The position numbers and the translations under genes are program-made. A DNA stretch of 64,000 bases from Zea mays (Eukaryota; Streptophyta; Magnoliopsida; Poales; Poaceae), in contig NC_050102.1 of assembly GCF_902167145.1 (NCBI RefSeq), positions 11,036,850-11,100,849 of the forward strand, read 5' to 3'. This document shows positions 1-10,689 of the stretch, one piece after another (the stretch's first letter is position 1; each line of letters starts with the position of its first letter). The notes beneath the pieces were generated by a model. The model did not search any database. It was not told the DNA's origin and saw only the letters and a program-made list of their open reading frames with translations.

Positions 1-278
1 TGAAAATGCTTCTTTCATTCTTATTCATGTACCTTTGACTATTTGCAAAATGTTTTGAAAGGAATATTACAAAGGATTTGCAAAAACAAAACCCGTGGTG
101 CAAATGTGGTCCAAAATTTTTAAATAAGAAGAAAACCATCCATGCACATCTATTAAAATAAGTATATTGGTTTCAATTCCAAGCAACCTTTGCACTTACC
201 TTATGCAAACTAGTTCAATTCAGCACTTTTATATTTGCTTTGGTTTGTGTTGGCTTCAATAACCAAAAAGGGGGAGAT
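1..278 (+). mobile_element. Element I: 3' end of a Sirevirus-type copia internal region
   Basis: Non-coding tail of an LTR retrotransposon whose body lies left of the window. It ends in a purine-rich tract at about 264-278 (ACCAAAAAGGGGGAGAT type) directly before the TG that opens the LTR, which is the expected polypurine tract position. The phrase around it, a CAATNACCAAAAAGGGGGAGA block, recurs before the 3' LTRs of elements C and D here. No reading frame of note is present. Confidence 0.75.
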
Positions 279-1474
279 TGAATGGGAAATAGGGTCAAAC
301 CTTTTCCAATATGAATTTTGGTGGTTGAATTGCCCAACACAAATTATTGGACTAACTAGTTTGCTCTAGAAAATATGTTCTACAGGTGCCAAAGGTTCAC
401 AACAAACCAATACAAAGATAAAAGAAAGGGTTCAAAACAAAGGAGCAAAGTATACCGAAGGCAGCCCTGGTCTAGCGCACCGGACAGTGTCCGGTGCACC
501 AGGGAGATCGACTCTGAACTTGCCAGCTTCGGGAATTTGGGAGGCCGCTCCGCTATAATTCACCGGACTGTCTGGTGTAACACCGGACTGTCCGGTGTGC
601 CAGCGGAGCAACGGTTACTTTGCGCCAACAGTCGTCTGCAGAGAACATTAAATGCGCTACAGTGCGCGCCTGCGCGCGCAGAAGTCAGAGCAGGCGCCAG
701 AAGGCGCACCGGACAGTCTACAGGACCTGTCCGGTGCACCACCGGACTGTTCGGTGGCCCAATTCACCAGTGCTGCAACGGTCGAACCCTAACGGTTGGG
801 TGACGTGGCTGGCGCACCGGACAGTGTCCGGTGGCGCATCGGACTGTCTGGTACGCCATACGACAACAGCCTTCCCCAACGGCCACTTTGGTGGTTGGGG
901 CTATAAATACCCCCCAACCACCCCACATTCAAGGCATCCAAGTTTTAGCCATTTTCATTCAATACAAGAGCTCTAGACTTCATTCCAAGACACAAATAAG
1001 AGATCAAATCCTCTCCCAAGTCCAAAGTTCATTCCAATCAAATAGTGACTAGAGAGAGTGACATTTGTGTTCTTTTGAGTTCTTGCGCTTGGATCGCTTT
1101 TCTTCTTCTTTCTTTCTTGTTCCCAACTCAATTGTAATCAAGGCAAGAGACACCAATTGTGTGGTGGTCCTTGTGGGGACTTAGTGTCCCGATTGATTGA
1201 GAAGAGAAGCTCACTCGGTCTAGGTGACCGTTTGAGAGAGGGAAAGGGTTGAAAGAGACCTGGTCTTTGTGACCACCTCAACGGGGAGTAGGTTTGCAAA
1301 AATCGAACCTCGATAAAACAAATCACCGTGTCTCACTTCTTATTTGCTTGTGATTTGTTTTTGCCCTCTCTTTAGGACTCGATTACATTTCTAACACTAA
1401 CCCCGACTTGTAGTTGTGCTTAAGTTTGTAATTTTCAGATTCTACCTATTCACCCCCCCTCTAAGCGACTTTCA
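279..1474 (+). repeat. Element I: 3' LTR (Sirevirus type)
   Basis: A 1196-bp LTR opening TGAATG and closing CTTTCA. It has a TATA box at 901-909 (CTATAAATAC) and a cluster of CCGGACAGTGTCCGGTG / CCGGACTGTCCGGTG palindromes at about 475-850, upstream of the TATA box. The end carries the C-rich CCTATTCACCCCCCCTCTAAG block typical of maize copia LTRs. The partner 5' LTR is outside the window, so the target duplication cannot be confirmed; the flank on this side is CTCCA. Small frames inside are palindrome by-products, not genes. Confidence 0.8.
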
Positions 1475-2222
1475 CTCCATCCACTGCTACCGATGATGGC
1501 CTTAGTAAAAAGAATGAAAAACTTAAGGCTAAGTTAGCTAGCTCCCAAGAAGCTATTGAAAAATTGCTAGAGAAAATGGAAATTCTTAGCATACATAATA
1601 ATGAGCTAACTACTAAGCTAGAAAACATTGGTAGCACCCCATAAGTATCCTTGGTTGAAATACCTAAAATTATTAAGAAAGATGCTTCTACTTCATGCTT
1701 TGAATTAATTGATGATTCTAATCCCTGCAATCAAGTTCTTGTTAAGAATGTTATTATAGAAACTTGTTCGGATGAGATTGCAATGGAAAATGAGCAGTTA
1801 AAGCAAGAAGTGGCTCGCCTTGGGAAGGCTTTGTATGACAAAAAAGGCAAAGCCAAACAAATCCGACCTCCACAGGATAACACCACTGAGGGAGTGAATA
1901 AGGCTATGGAAGGTGAAACTGCGATTTGTAGGTTATGCCACAAGGAAGGCCATAAGTCTTTCCAATGCAAGGCGATGACCGGGGATAAGCAAAAGCTAAG
2001 CAAAAGCCATCAAGCATTATCTCCAACACCTACATAAAAAAGGTGGACAAAAAGGCTGCTACACCATATTTGATTAAGAAGAAAAAGAATGGAAAGGTGA
2101 TAGCAATCAAGGCCAACAAGCAAGCCAACAAAGCAAAGGGGGCTAAACGCATCTGGGTGCCAAAGGAAATAATTTCAACCATAAAAAACACCAAGAAGGT
2201 TTGGATCCCGAAAGGGAAGTAA
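1475..2222 (+). pseudogene. gag: Element C gag, 3' portion (decayed)
   Basis: Nucleocapsid half of a Sirevirus gag, cut at its 5' end by element I. Reading from 1476, the frame shows a Lys/Glu/Leu-rich coiled coil (about 1500-1640), an in-frame stop at 1642-1644, then more helical sequence. A CCHC zinc knuckle follows at 1927-1968 (CRLCHKEGHKSFQC, spacing C-X2-C-X4-H-X4-C). After the knuckle the frame is lost near 2020-2035. The next frame carries the Lys-rich tail with two IWVPK/VWIPK repeats and a stop at 2220-2222, which is how Opie/Ji-type gags end. The protein would package RNA in virus-like particles; with a stop and a frameshift this copy is dead. No pol follows. Confidence 0.8.
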
Positions 2223-3627
2223 GTAGTCCAAAGGACAGCGGGAAATTTGGAGACTTAGCAAAGTTAGGATGTATATCATGGGATACATCATATTGGATCA
2301 AGTTTATTGCCAAGTGGGTTAGTGAAAATTTTGGACCCAAAATGTCCCACCCATGACTAAGGTAACTAGATTTATTGTATTTCTTTTTTAGATATACGTA
2401 TCTATCTTACATCTAGTTTACCTTTCATGCCTAGTATTACAATTGGTATTTACATTTTTAAATGCATGCATACTAGGTAAATCACACGGTAGGATTGCTT
2501 GCCTTAAATTCATACACTTAAGCAAACCTACATGGTTTAAAATGTTTATTTAAGCACGACACATAGCTTCTATATCACTCCATAGTAAATGATACATCAA
2601 TTGATATTTTTAAATGCTACAAGTGGTAAAACGCTCATACTCTACAATTTGTATCATTTAACTTATATGTGCTAAAGCTCGGATTATAGATAATTTGCCC
2701 CTTTTGATATCAAATCAAAGTGCATGTCTCCTACAAGTATTCAAAACTTGTATGCACATTTTCAGGGGGAGGTTACTCTATAATCTAATACTTTGAGACT
2801 AATACCTTTTTCGAGTCTATTTCATGTGATAGTATCATTGTAAGGAAAATAAAGTCCCCAGAGGAAGACAACAATCTTCCACTGCAAAATCTCCAAAAAC
2901 TTTCATGTCTCACAAGTCTGCCATTGGTCTTCAATTGGTCCGCCATTGACTTTCAATTGGTATCTATGAGACTACATTTAATATCATTTACATGTCTTCT
3001 CAAATATTTGATTATACTATATTTCATATCTTATACTTCCCATGTTGCTAAAATGCATATACTGTTGACTCATATTTTGTTACCTATGCACAAGGGAAGT
3101 TAGTCTATTCAAATCATGTCTTGCACCTCTGTTTTTCACATTTTTTCCTAAGTAGAAGATCTTTGTCAAGGGGAGTTTTTTTCTTCGTCTCGAAAGGAGG
3201 AGAAAATTCTTTCTAAAAAAGATCACTCATTTAGGGGGAGTTATAATGTCAAGTTCTTAAATTGGTGTTAATCTTTTATGAGGGCAAGTCTTATTTGCTT
3301 CCTACATGCTTTCAATATCTTCCTTTTCGGTGGTTGATGCTAAAGGGGGAGAAGTTTAGGGACCAAAGCAATGAAAAATGTATCAAACACCAAACACCAC
3401 CAATTTAAAATTTTAAAATTTGCAAGTGGCTTTTCATGTGGTTTTGGTTATTTGGTCCAAAATAGGAAGTAAGCGAATTATGGAGTTAGGGGGAGGCTTA
3501 AGTCCATAATATCACATTGTGGGGACAAACATGCATCCTAGCAAGTAGATTGCATATTTTTATTTAAATATCTGTATTATTTGCTTGCTTTGGTTGTGTT
3601 GTCATCAATCACCAAAAAGAGGGAGAC
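2223..3627 (+). other. Element C non-coding internal region with repeated purine tracts
   Basis: About 1.4 kb between gag and the 3' LTR without a coding frame. It contains several separated G-rich purine tracts (for example near 2766, 3230, 3345 and 3489) before the final polypurine tract at about 3612-3627. Multiple polypurine-like motifs upstream of the 3' LTR are an established Sirevirus trait. Pol should lie before this region but is missing. Confidence 0.65.
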
Positions 3628-5006
3628 TGTAAGGAAAATGGACCCAGGCCATTTGGCTTAATGAGTTTTGGTGTTTGATGATTAACACAATCCGTGGACT
3701 AATGTGTTTGCTAGTGTTTATAATTGTAGTTCACAGGATGCGAAGAGGATTGGACTTAGGCAATGAGGATGCAACACCTCAAAAGAAGACATAAAAAGAA
3801 GCACAGAAGTCCAAGACTCAAGAACAAATGAAGCCCGAAGGAATCAGCAAAGAGACCCTAGAAAAGGGCTGTCAGCCAGCGTCTGGTGGCGCACCGGACA
3901 TTGAACAGTATATGTCTGGTGCACACCGGACTGTCCGGTGGGACAACCGGACAGTCTGTGCAGAGGGGTCGCAGACAGGCACCCTCAGGCTGTAGCACCA
4001 GACAGTCAGTAACGGTCGGATCCAATGGTCGACTGCTACAGACGCCAACGGTCGGCTGACGTGGCGTGCACCGGACACTGCACAGTACCTGTCCGGTGGT
4101 GCACCGGACTGTCTGGTGCGCCCGACGACAGAAAGCTGCTGCTTTTTGCCCAACGGCTAGAATTAGGGTTGAGGGCTATAAATACCACCCCAACCGGCCA
4201 TTCTCAAGTATGGGAGCCCAATAGACATACCAAGGCATATAGTAGACATTCCCAAGTGCTCTTACACCCTAGTGCTTAATAGAATCACTCGGTGATTAGT
4301 ATAGGTGCTTTGCGAAGTGCTTAGGTTAGTTAGACCGCTTTAGCGCTTGCTCTAGGTGAATCCTAGTTAGTTGAGTGAGTTTAGATAGACCACCAACCCC
4401 TCGGCTCTTGCGCGAGCCATTATAATTGTACCGAGTGAGGCGAGTCTTGTGAGACCGTGACAACCGCGTTTGTGTCACGGCCGCCACCGTGTACCGGAGG
4501 GAACGAGGCCCGCGGTGTTTTCAGCCGGAAGCTCGATAGTGGAGACAGCGGGGAGCGTCCGAGAGGAGCCAGAAGTGGAGCACCACTTGCGCGTGGAGAA
4601 GGCCCGCGGCTCTCTACGGAGTTACTCGACCGAGGTGCTTGGCCCTCGCATGGGCTTCCCTTTGCATAGGGGCACCAATGAGGATTAGTCGGAACCTTGT
4701 GTGGTTCCAGATACCTCAGTAAAAATACCGGCGTCATCCACGAGAGTTTGCATCTTTACATTGCTCTTTAAGTTTCCACATTTATATTAAGCATTTACGT
4801 TTCAGTCTTGTATTCATACTTATATAGTGTAGATTGAAACTTAGCTATTGCGGTAGAGATAGCAATACTTAGACAAAACCTAGTTTGCACATTCTAGTTT
4901 GATTATTTGCATAGGTTTTGATCTCGAAATTATTTGTGGCCTAGTTTAGTGAAAGTTTTAGAAGTCCTAATTCACCTTCCCTCTTAGGCGTCACCCGTTT
5001 CCTACA
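3628..5006 (+). repeat. Element C: 3' LTR
   Basis: A 1379-bp LTR opening TGTAAGGAAA and closing TTTCCTACA, an inverted terminal match. TATA box at 4176-4184 (CTATAAATAC). CCGGAC-type palindromes lie at about 3893-4115, upstream of the TATA box. A GC-rich block (4440-4690) lies downstream. The last part matches, in reverse, 45946-46184, and the segment around 4320-4780 matches 54444-54902 in reverse, which defines element F. Confidence 0.85.
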
Positions 5007-5163
5007 GGGTCTATTCCATTTTAATTTCAGAATCATTTGTAAAAATCTTAAATGCCCATCCATGAAGACGACAATAACGAGAGAGATGTGTGAAAACATT
5101 TAGTTTCATCTTGCTATTTGAGTTGGAGGAAACCCAACTTAAATAGTTGAATACTCTTTGTAG
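5007..5163. other. Short host sequence between elements C and A
   Basis: 157 bp of plain sequence between the 3' LTR of C and the target duplication of A. It is contiguous in origin with 18319 onward, because A was inserted between them. Nothing recognisable. Confidence 0.5.
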
Positions 5164-5168
5164 CCTTG

Positions 5169-5990
5169 TGTTGGTGCCTTTTTGGTCACCAAACACTATA
5201 ATGAACCGCTTAGCGGTGCTTGGCACCTTGGGTTCGGCTCCGCAAGGTGAACAGTAGTGGCGGCCTGCGACAGGTCGCCGGATCGCCTGGTAGTGCCCTC
5301 TGCGACGGCGCGGACGGTCCGCGGCCTTGGGCCGGACGGTCCGCGACCTGGGCGCAGGAGCGGTGTCTTCCCTGCGTCACACCGGACGGTCCGCAGCTCT
5401 GGGCCGGACGGTCCGCGACCTGGTGACAGGGTCGTCTTCCTCCTCCTTGCTGGAATCTAGATCTCATCCCCTGGGGGAAAAGATCTTAAGGTGCTCCGGG
5501 TCGACAGGTCACCCGGGGCGTCCCCAGACGACGTGGAGTCGCCTAGGAATTAAGAGATCAAATCGAGGAAGAGGTCTTGGATGGACAACTAGATCTTGCC
5601 CCCCGGGAGGGGTGAGATCCTAGGGTCGTGTTGGGATCGGCAGGCCACCCAAGACGGATCTAGACGACGTAGAGTCGACTAGGGGTGGAGGTGGATATGC
5701 GGAAGGCTACAACTAGAACTATGCTACATCTACTCCTAGGGCAGGAAAAGTAAGTAAGGTAATTGGTTCGATTGGAATGTGTTCGGGGGGTTCTCAATCG
5801 GCCGTACCCCTTTATATTTATAGGGGATGAGGTCTGGACCTTTTCCTAAGAGATAGCCAACAAACTCCCACGTGATTAGATGGATAACCACGCACGAGAT
5901 AAGGATAAACATCCGAGTTAATCTAATCTCGGGACACGCGGACCGTTCGGGCCCATGGGCCGGACCGTCCGCTCATTTTGGTGTCCAACA
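5169..5990 (-). repeat. Element A: 3' LTR (left copy)
   Basis: 822 bp, TGTTGGTG...GTCCAACA as written on the plus strand. It contains several CGGACGGTCCGCG palindromes (about 5311-5425 and 5939-5971) and a minus-strand TATA box at about 5811-5824. The frames of 60-100 codons inside are repeat artefacts. A near-identical copy lies at 17492-18313. Confidence 0.9.
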
Positions 5991-6209
5991 TATGCCCCCC
6001 TGCCTTTTGGTGGAGCATGGCGAACCAAAAGCATTAGCGAAAACTTCGGAAACAATTGACCTCATGAGGTTTTTTTCCGAAGTAAGGACTCAGCTCGATG
6101 CAAGTCATCGGCTCTTGCGATCAGATAATATAAATACTTGATGGGACTTTAATGCACAGAGGTCGTTTCGGATCGCATCCTCTTCAGCCATGTCTATCTG
6201 ATCAACCTG
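5991..6209 (-). other. Element A: polypurine tract and 3' non-coding region
   Basis: The pyrimidine block TATGCCCCCCTGCC right after the LTR (5991-6004) is a polypurine tract on the minus strand. The rest, up to the gag stop, is non-coding and only about 200 bp, so there is no room for pol. Confidence 0.7.
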
Positions 6210-8018
6210 TCAATAGGCAAAAACTTGTGGTGCCCCCCAGCCCAAATAAGCAAACGGATTGGGCCAGTAATACAAATTCATCGCCGTACCACCCCACACA
6301 TGAGTAGGACAACACATCGGCGATGGATAGAATGGGACGCACCATGCTATCCCTGGAGGAGGATGATAAGGCGATATTGGTTGTGCTACCCTTTGGGTCC
6401 ATTTAGTCGGCTTTTGCTTTCGCACAGATCGCCCTATTGACTTCGTTTGTTTTATTGGCCGGTTGTGTGGAACGACCTTCTTCATATATTTGGCAAGCAA
6501 CTGACCAAAAGTAGGGCCGACTCTACTGAGTCGTCCAGACGTCTTAGTAGTGTTTTGTTTCCTAACACTTGTGTTGGAACGTTGTGGTCCGATGGTCTGA
6601 GGTTGCTGCTTCTGACCATCTGCGGACCGTCCGGCCATCATAGCCGGACTGTCCGCGCCTGTCTCGGACTGTTCGGCCTTAGTACCCGGATCGTCCGGCG
6701 TACGCATGACAGGCGACCGTGATCGGGTGTCCGATCGTGCTTGCCCCCCGGTGCCTCCGGTCTTTCTTTTGTCCGGAGCCTTCAGAGTAACCATTCTGCG
6801 TGACATATTTGGTGTGCGAGGATCACCAATGACGATATTTTTATTTTTACTTTTATCGGCCGCACAAGGCCGAATTATGGCCTTTTTGCTCATTGGCTCT
6901 AATGTGGTGACAGGAACAGGTGGCCTGTCAATTTTCACCTCTTTTTGAAACCTCAACCGGCCTTCGTTTATAGCCGATTGTATTTGCCGACGGAAGACGG
7001 CACAATCATTGGTGTTATGGAGAAAGGAGCCATGCCATTTGCAATAAACACGCCCTTTTAATTGTTCAACCGGAGGAATTACATGTGACAATTTAATATT
7101 ACCATGTTTAAGCAACTCATCAAATATTTTATCACATTTAGTAATATTAAATGTGAACTTAACCTTTTCCTTTTGTTTCGAGTGCGGGTAAGAGCGAACA
7201 GAAGGTTTGGCCTTAGTGGGCCAAACAAGCTCAGGGACATGTGACTTTTTTAGTTCTTGGGGCTTGGGTGGCCGATTATATTTATGTCGGCCTTCCGCAC
7301 TAGGCGGATCACAGGTGACTTCTGGTGCCCCGGACGGTCCGACCTGCATAGTCGGACGGTCCGCGGGTGGATCGGACGGTCCGATACTATCCTCGGACTG
7401 TCCGGCCACGTCAGGCAACACCTGTGACCCTTGTGGTGGGCTCTGTGTAACTCCGGACTGTCCGGCGTAGGGTGTCGGACGGTCTGACGGAGGGCCGGAC
7501 GGTCCGCGATTGTGTACGGACGGTCCGGCCGTGCTCAGAGTTGACTCACCATTTAGCGAAGATGGTGGTGATTGTCGTCCTGGATATGAGTCCATCGGCA
7601 TACCAGAATATGGCTGGGTAAACCCATTTGTTGCCGATGTGTTTGGCGCAATTGTTTTGGCGCCTAATTTATGTGATAAAAAACTAGGCATGTGAGTTTT
7701 TCCTAATGCATGCGCCATCCTTTCTATATCCTCTGTGATACTTTTAATCCGATTATCAAAAGAAATTTTAATAGATGGAATATCATCGACTGACCTGGCA
7801 TCACCTATCGTGGGGAGCTGTTGCAGCACGGATGACATGTAATCAGCGTCTATTTCCCTCTCCTTTACGACCTTCTGGTGGCGATCTACCTTGAAGTGCG
7901 AGAGGTACCACTTTTTTGCCACCTTGAGCATCTGATCTTGTTGTCGTTGGATCTCCTCATCCATCTTCTTCATGTCATCTTCTAAGTTTTCATGCTCTGC
8001 GGCCGATAAATTAGTCAG
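6210..8018 (-). CDS. gag: Element A gag polyprotein (main exon-like part; 5' end continues at 17436-17391)
   Basis: Structural protein of a Ty3-gypsy element. The open frame runs from the B insertion point through an internal ATG at 7973 to 6210 (587 codons from that ATG). The true start is probably the ATG at 17436 on the other side of B; the frame is open from there to 17391 and resumes at 8018, so B interrupts the gene after about 15 codons. The middle carries Gly/Pro/Ser/Asp-rich repeats encoded by CGGACGGTCCG-type DNA (about 7330-7530). Further on is a nucleocapsid-like segment with a CKWHGSF and HNTNDC motif (about 7005-7060), frequent in maize gypsy gags. No stop codon interrupts it. 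The tail is rich in Pro, Tyr and Trp. No pol follows. Confidence 0.8.
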   Translation of the reverse strand: MTNLSAAEHENLEDDMKKMDEEIQRQQDQMLKVAKKWYLSHFKVDRHQKVVKEREIDADYMSSVLQQLPTIGDARSVDDIPSIKISFDNRIKSITEDIERMAHALGKTHMPSFLSHKLGAKTIAPNTSATNGFTQPYSGMPMDSYPGRQSPPSSLNGESTLSTAGPSVHNRGPSGPPSDRPTPYAGQSGVTQSPPQGSQVLPDVAGQSEDSIGPSDPPADRPTMQVGPSGAPEVTCDPPSAEGRHKYNRPPKPQELKKSHVPELVWPTKAKPSVRSYPHSKQKEKVKFTFNITKCDKIFDELLKHGNIKLSHVIPPVEQLKGRVYCKWHGSFLHNTNDCAVFRRQIQSAINEGRLRFQKEVKIDRPPVPVTTLEPMSKKAIIRPCAADKSKNKNIVIGDPRTPNMSRRMVTLKAPDKRKTGGTGGQARSDTRSRSPVMRTPDDPGTKAEQSETGADSPAMMAGRSADGQKQQPQTIGPQRSNTSVRKQNTTKTSGRLSRVGPTFGQLLAKYMKKVVPHNRPIKQTKSIGRSVRKQKPTKWTQRVAQPISPYHPPPGIAWCVPFYPSPMCCPTHVWGGTAMNLYYWPNPFAYLGWGAPQVFAY

Positions 8019-8023
8019 CCTTG

Positions 8024-8609
8024 TGTTGGGTCTATGCTTCGTCGCCGAAGGTCTTATATAAAGAAGTGGTCCTCGGCTGAAGCTGTTTGCATAAGATAGC
8101 CGAAGGTTCCTCTTCGTGAAGCTTCGGTATTACAAACCGACTTAAAGGTAGAATGACCTTTTAGTCCATAAAGGTCTGAGTTAATGTTGTAAGCTTTTAT
8201 AAGGGGCATATTTGTAATTCCTCACAGGCTGCGTCCTGTGCCTATAAATAGTGAACAGTATTCCGTTACTGTTCAGGCATTCCGGTATTGGCAATCGCAT
8301 CATTCGGGAACCAACCTTTGCCAAGGCAGAGGTATAACTGTATTTAATGATTAAACATACTGAGTAAATATAATGTGGTTCGTTTATGATTCGTTTACCT
8401 TTGATACTCTATATTTTATGTTATTTTATACAATCTATTAAAATACAATTACGAAGATTTAGTCTTCGTAATCGTATTGTCATCAACCTTCGTCCAAGGT
8501 CCATTAATCCCCGAAGGAAGAATGCCTCGTTGGACGAAGGACATTAACATTTAAACACTTTATGTTGCCTTGTTCTTGATTCATAGCATTTGAGAACAAG
8601 TCCCCAACA
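8024..8609 (+). repeat. Element B: 5' LTR
   Basis: 586 bp, TGTTGGGTC...CCCCAACA, preceded by CCTTG. TATA box at 8242-8250 (CTATAAATAG). The sequence is rich in CTTCG/CGAAG pentamers. The LTR end is very similar to that of element E, although the LTR bodies differ. Confidence 0.92.
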
Positions 8610-8610
8610 T

Positions 8611-8628
8611 TGGCGCCCACCTCCGGTG
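8611..8628 (+). other. Element B: primer-binding site
   Basis: TGGCGCCCACCTCCGG begins one base after the LTR. Its position and TGG start fit pairing with the CCA end of a tRNA. The same site with the same spacing is used by element E at 61834. I do not assign the tRNA. Confidence 0.8.
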
Positions 8629-8652
8629 AACTCACCTCCACTTTTTGAGCTG

Positions 8653-10689
8653 ATGGCTTCGTTCAATGATCGAGCTGGAGCTGCTTCGGACCCGAAGCTG
8701 GTACTCCCGATTACAGGTGGATCGTCCTCAGAGCCAGCCAACAAAAAACAGAAGAAAGAAGCACAGAGAAGGGTACAGCATGTTGGGGTGCAAGGACCCT
8801 TCATCAAGTCAAGATGGTCTCACATTCCTATTACCTTCTCCCAAGAAGACCTTCAGCTCAAGGATTACCCACACAACGATGCCATGGTTATCTCTTGTGT
8901 TATCAAAGGATTTCTGGTCCACAATGTCTTGGTTGACACAGGCAGTGCAGCTGACATCATATTTGCTAAGGCCTTCAGACAAATGCAAGAGCCAGAAGAT
9001 AAGATTCATGATGCTACCCATCCTCTCTGTGGCTTCGGAGGAAGACAAATTGTAGCACTGGGCAAGATTACCATGTCAGTGACCTTCGGGTTCATCAACA
9101 ATACTAGAACTGAGCAAGTTGTGTTTGACATTGTTGACATGGAATACCCTTACAATGCAATTATTGGTCGTGGCACCCTCAATGCTTTTGAGGCAATTCT
9201 TCACCCTGCCTATCTTTGCATGAAGATACCTTCGGATCAAGGACCCATCGCTATTCATGGAAGCCAGGAAGCTGCCAGAAGGGCCGAAGGAAACTGGACT
9301 GATTCAAAAGCAATCCATAACATAGATGGAGCTGAAGCTTGTGAACAGTACAAATTCAGAAGGGAGAAAGCAGCTTCAGCAGATCAGCCGAAGCTCATGC
9401 TCTTATGTGAGGATATAGCAGAGCAGAAGGTGCTGTTGGGCTCTCAGTTATCCGAAGAACAAGAGAAAACCTTGATAAGGTTTTTGTTCAACAACAAAGA
9501 TGTTTTTGCATGGTCAGCCAATGATCTCTGCGGAGTTAATAGGGATGTTATTGAGCATTCGCTCAATGTCGATCCATCCTTCAGACCCAGAAAGCAAAGG
9601 CTTCGGAAAATGTCAGATGATAAGGCCGAAGGTGCTCGCAACGAAGTCAAAAGACTCCTCAGTGCAGGAGTTATCAGAGAAGTAAAGTACCCAGAATGGT
9701 TAGCTAATACTGTTATGGTAAAAAAGGCCAATGGCAAGTGGCGAATGTGTATCGATTTTACAGACCTTAACAAGGCTTGTCCGAAGGATGAATTCCCATT
9801 GCCAAGGATAGACTCTTTAGTTGATGCAGCAGCTTCTTCAGAGCTCATGAGTCTGTTAGACTGTTATTCAGGCTATCATCAAATCTGGATGAAGAGGGAA
9901 GATGAGCCAAAGACTAGCTTCATAACTCCAAGTGGCACATATTGTTATCTTCGGATGCCTGAGGGGCTCAAAAACGCTGGAGGAAGTTTCAGCAGAATGA
10001 CTGCGAAGGTTCTCCAGTCTCAGATAGGCAGAAATGTGCTAACTTATGTTGATGACATCATTGTAAAAAGCACGAAGCAGGAGAATCATATTGCTGACTT
10101 GCAGGAGACCTTCGCCAGTTTCAGACAAGCTGGTTTAAAGTTGAATCCAGAAAAATGCGTCTTCGGAGTAAAGAAGGGGAAATTTCTAGGATGCTTGGTT
10201 TCAACAAAGGGAATTGAAGCTAATCCAAGTAAGATTGAAGCTGTACTTCGGATGGAGCCACCAACTACAAAAAAGGGGGCTCAAAGATTGACAGGAAGGT
10301 TGGCATCTCTCAATAGATTCATATCCAGATCAGCAGAGAGAAACTTACCATTCTTCGAAGTGCTGAAGTCAGCCGAAGTCTTTCAATGGGGACCAATCCA
10401 GCAGAAGGCCTTCGAAGAGCTGAAGCAGTATTTAATAGATCTAACAGCACTAACTCCACCTATGCCAGGGGCTCCTTTATTATTATATGTGGCAGCTTCG
10501 CACTCAGCGGTAAGTGCAGCACTTGTTCAGGAGAAGCTTGATGGCCAAACCAGGAAACAGGTCCCAGCATATTTTGTATCTGAAGTTCTTAGTATATCAA
10601 AGAAAAACTACACAGAATTAGAAAAGGTGTTATATGCTGTTTTGATGGCATCCAGGAAGCTTCGGCACTATTTCAAGCTTACAACATAA
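8653..10689 (+). CDS. pol: Element B pol, first part: aspartic protease and reverse transcriptase
   Basis: Numbering is from the ATG at 8653, the first in a frame that is open back to the primer-binding site. There is no gag: the leader leads straight into the short linker before the protease. The protease active site is DTGSA at residues 95-99. The reverse transcriptase follows, with the YVDD catalytic box at residues 465-468 (10045 on) and the usual LLDCYSGYHQI and SFITPSGTYCYLRMPEGLKNAG regions before it. The RNase H linker region begins near the C-terminus. The frame ends at a TAA at 10687-10689. The expected continuation is in another frame, which indicates a single-base loss in a T run near 10670, so the polyprotein is broken between RT and RNase H. 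Confidence 0.88.
   Translation: MASFNDRAGAASDPKLVLPITGGSSSEPANKKQKKEAQRRVQHVGVQGPFIKSRWSHIPITFSQEDLQLKDYPHNDAMVISCVIKGFLVHNVLVDTGSAADIIFAKAFRQMQEPEDKIHDATHPLCGFGGRQIVALGKITMSVTFGFINNTRTEQVVFDIVDMEYPYNAIIGRGTLNAFEAILHPAYLCMKIPSDQGPIAIHGSQEAARRAEGNWTDSKAIHNIDGAEACEQYKFRREKAASADQPKLMLLCEDIAEQKVLLGSQLSEEQEKTLIRFLFNNKDVFAWSANDLCGVNRDVIEHSLNVDPSFRPRKQRLRKMSDDKAEGARNEVKRLLSAGVIREVKYPEWLANTVMVKKANGKWRMCIDFTDLNKACPKDEFPLPRIDSLVDAAASSELMSLLDCYSGYHQIWMKREDEPKTSFITPSGTYCYLRMPEGLKNAGGSFSRMTAKVLQSQIGRNVLTYVDDIIVKSTKQENHIADLQETFASFRQAGLKLNPEKCVFGVKKGKFLGCLVSTKGIEANPSKIEAVLRMEPPTTKKGAQRLTGRLASLNRFISRSAERNLPFFEVLKSAEVFQWGPIQQKAFEELKQYLIDLTALTPPMPGAPLLLYVAASHSAVSAALVQEKLDGQTRKQVPAYFVSEVLSISKKNYTELEKVLYAVLMASRKLRHYFKLTT

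Larger units (their letters stand above)
1475..5006 (+). mobile_element. Element C: Sirevirus-type copia, gag present, pol absent (5' part outside)
   Basis: Host of element I. The visible part runs from inside gag through a non-coding stretch with repeated purine tracts to a polypurine tract and a 1379-bp 3' LTR (3628-5006). There is no protease, integrase, RT or RNase H between the gag end at 2222 and the LTR, so the element is pol-less at least in this copy. The 5' side is beyond the window because of the I insertion. Element F further right carries an LTR of the same family in the opposite orientation. Confidence 0.8.

Noticed and set aside
375..976. Arg/Thr/Pro-rich frames of 118-142 codons on the plus strand
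   Set aside because: They run through the CCGGAC palindrome cluster of an LTR; similar frames appear in every such cluster in both strands and have no codon-use or motif support.
4420..4737. GC-rich frames on both strands in the C LTR
   Set aside because: Also present, with changes that shift frame, in the F copy at 54444-54902, so not conserved as protein.
5220..5623. Overlapping frames of 67-98 codons, repeated identically at 17543-17946
   Set aside because: Identical because both lie in the LTRs of element A; GC-rich repeat artefacts.
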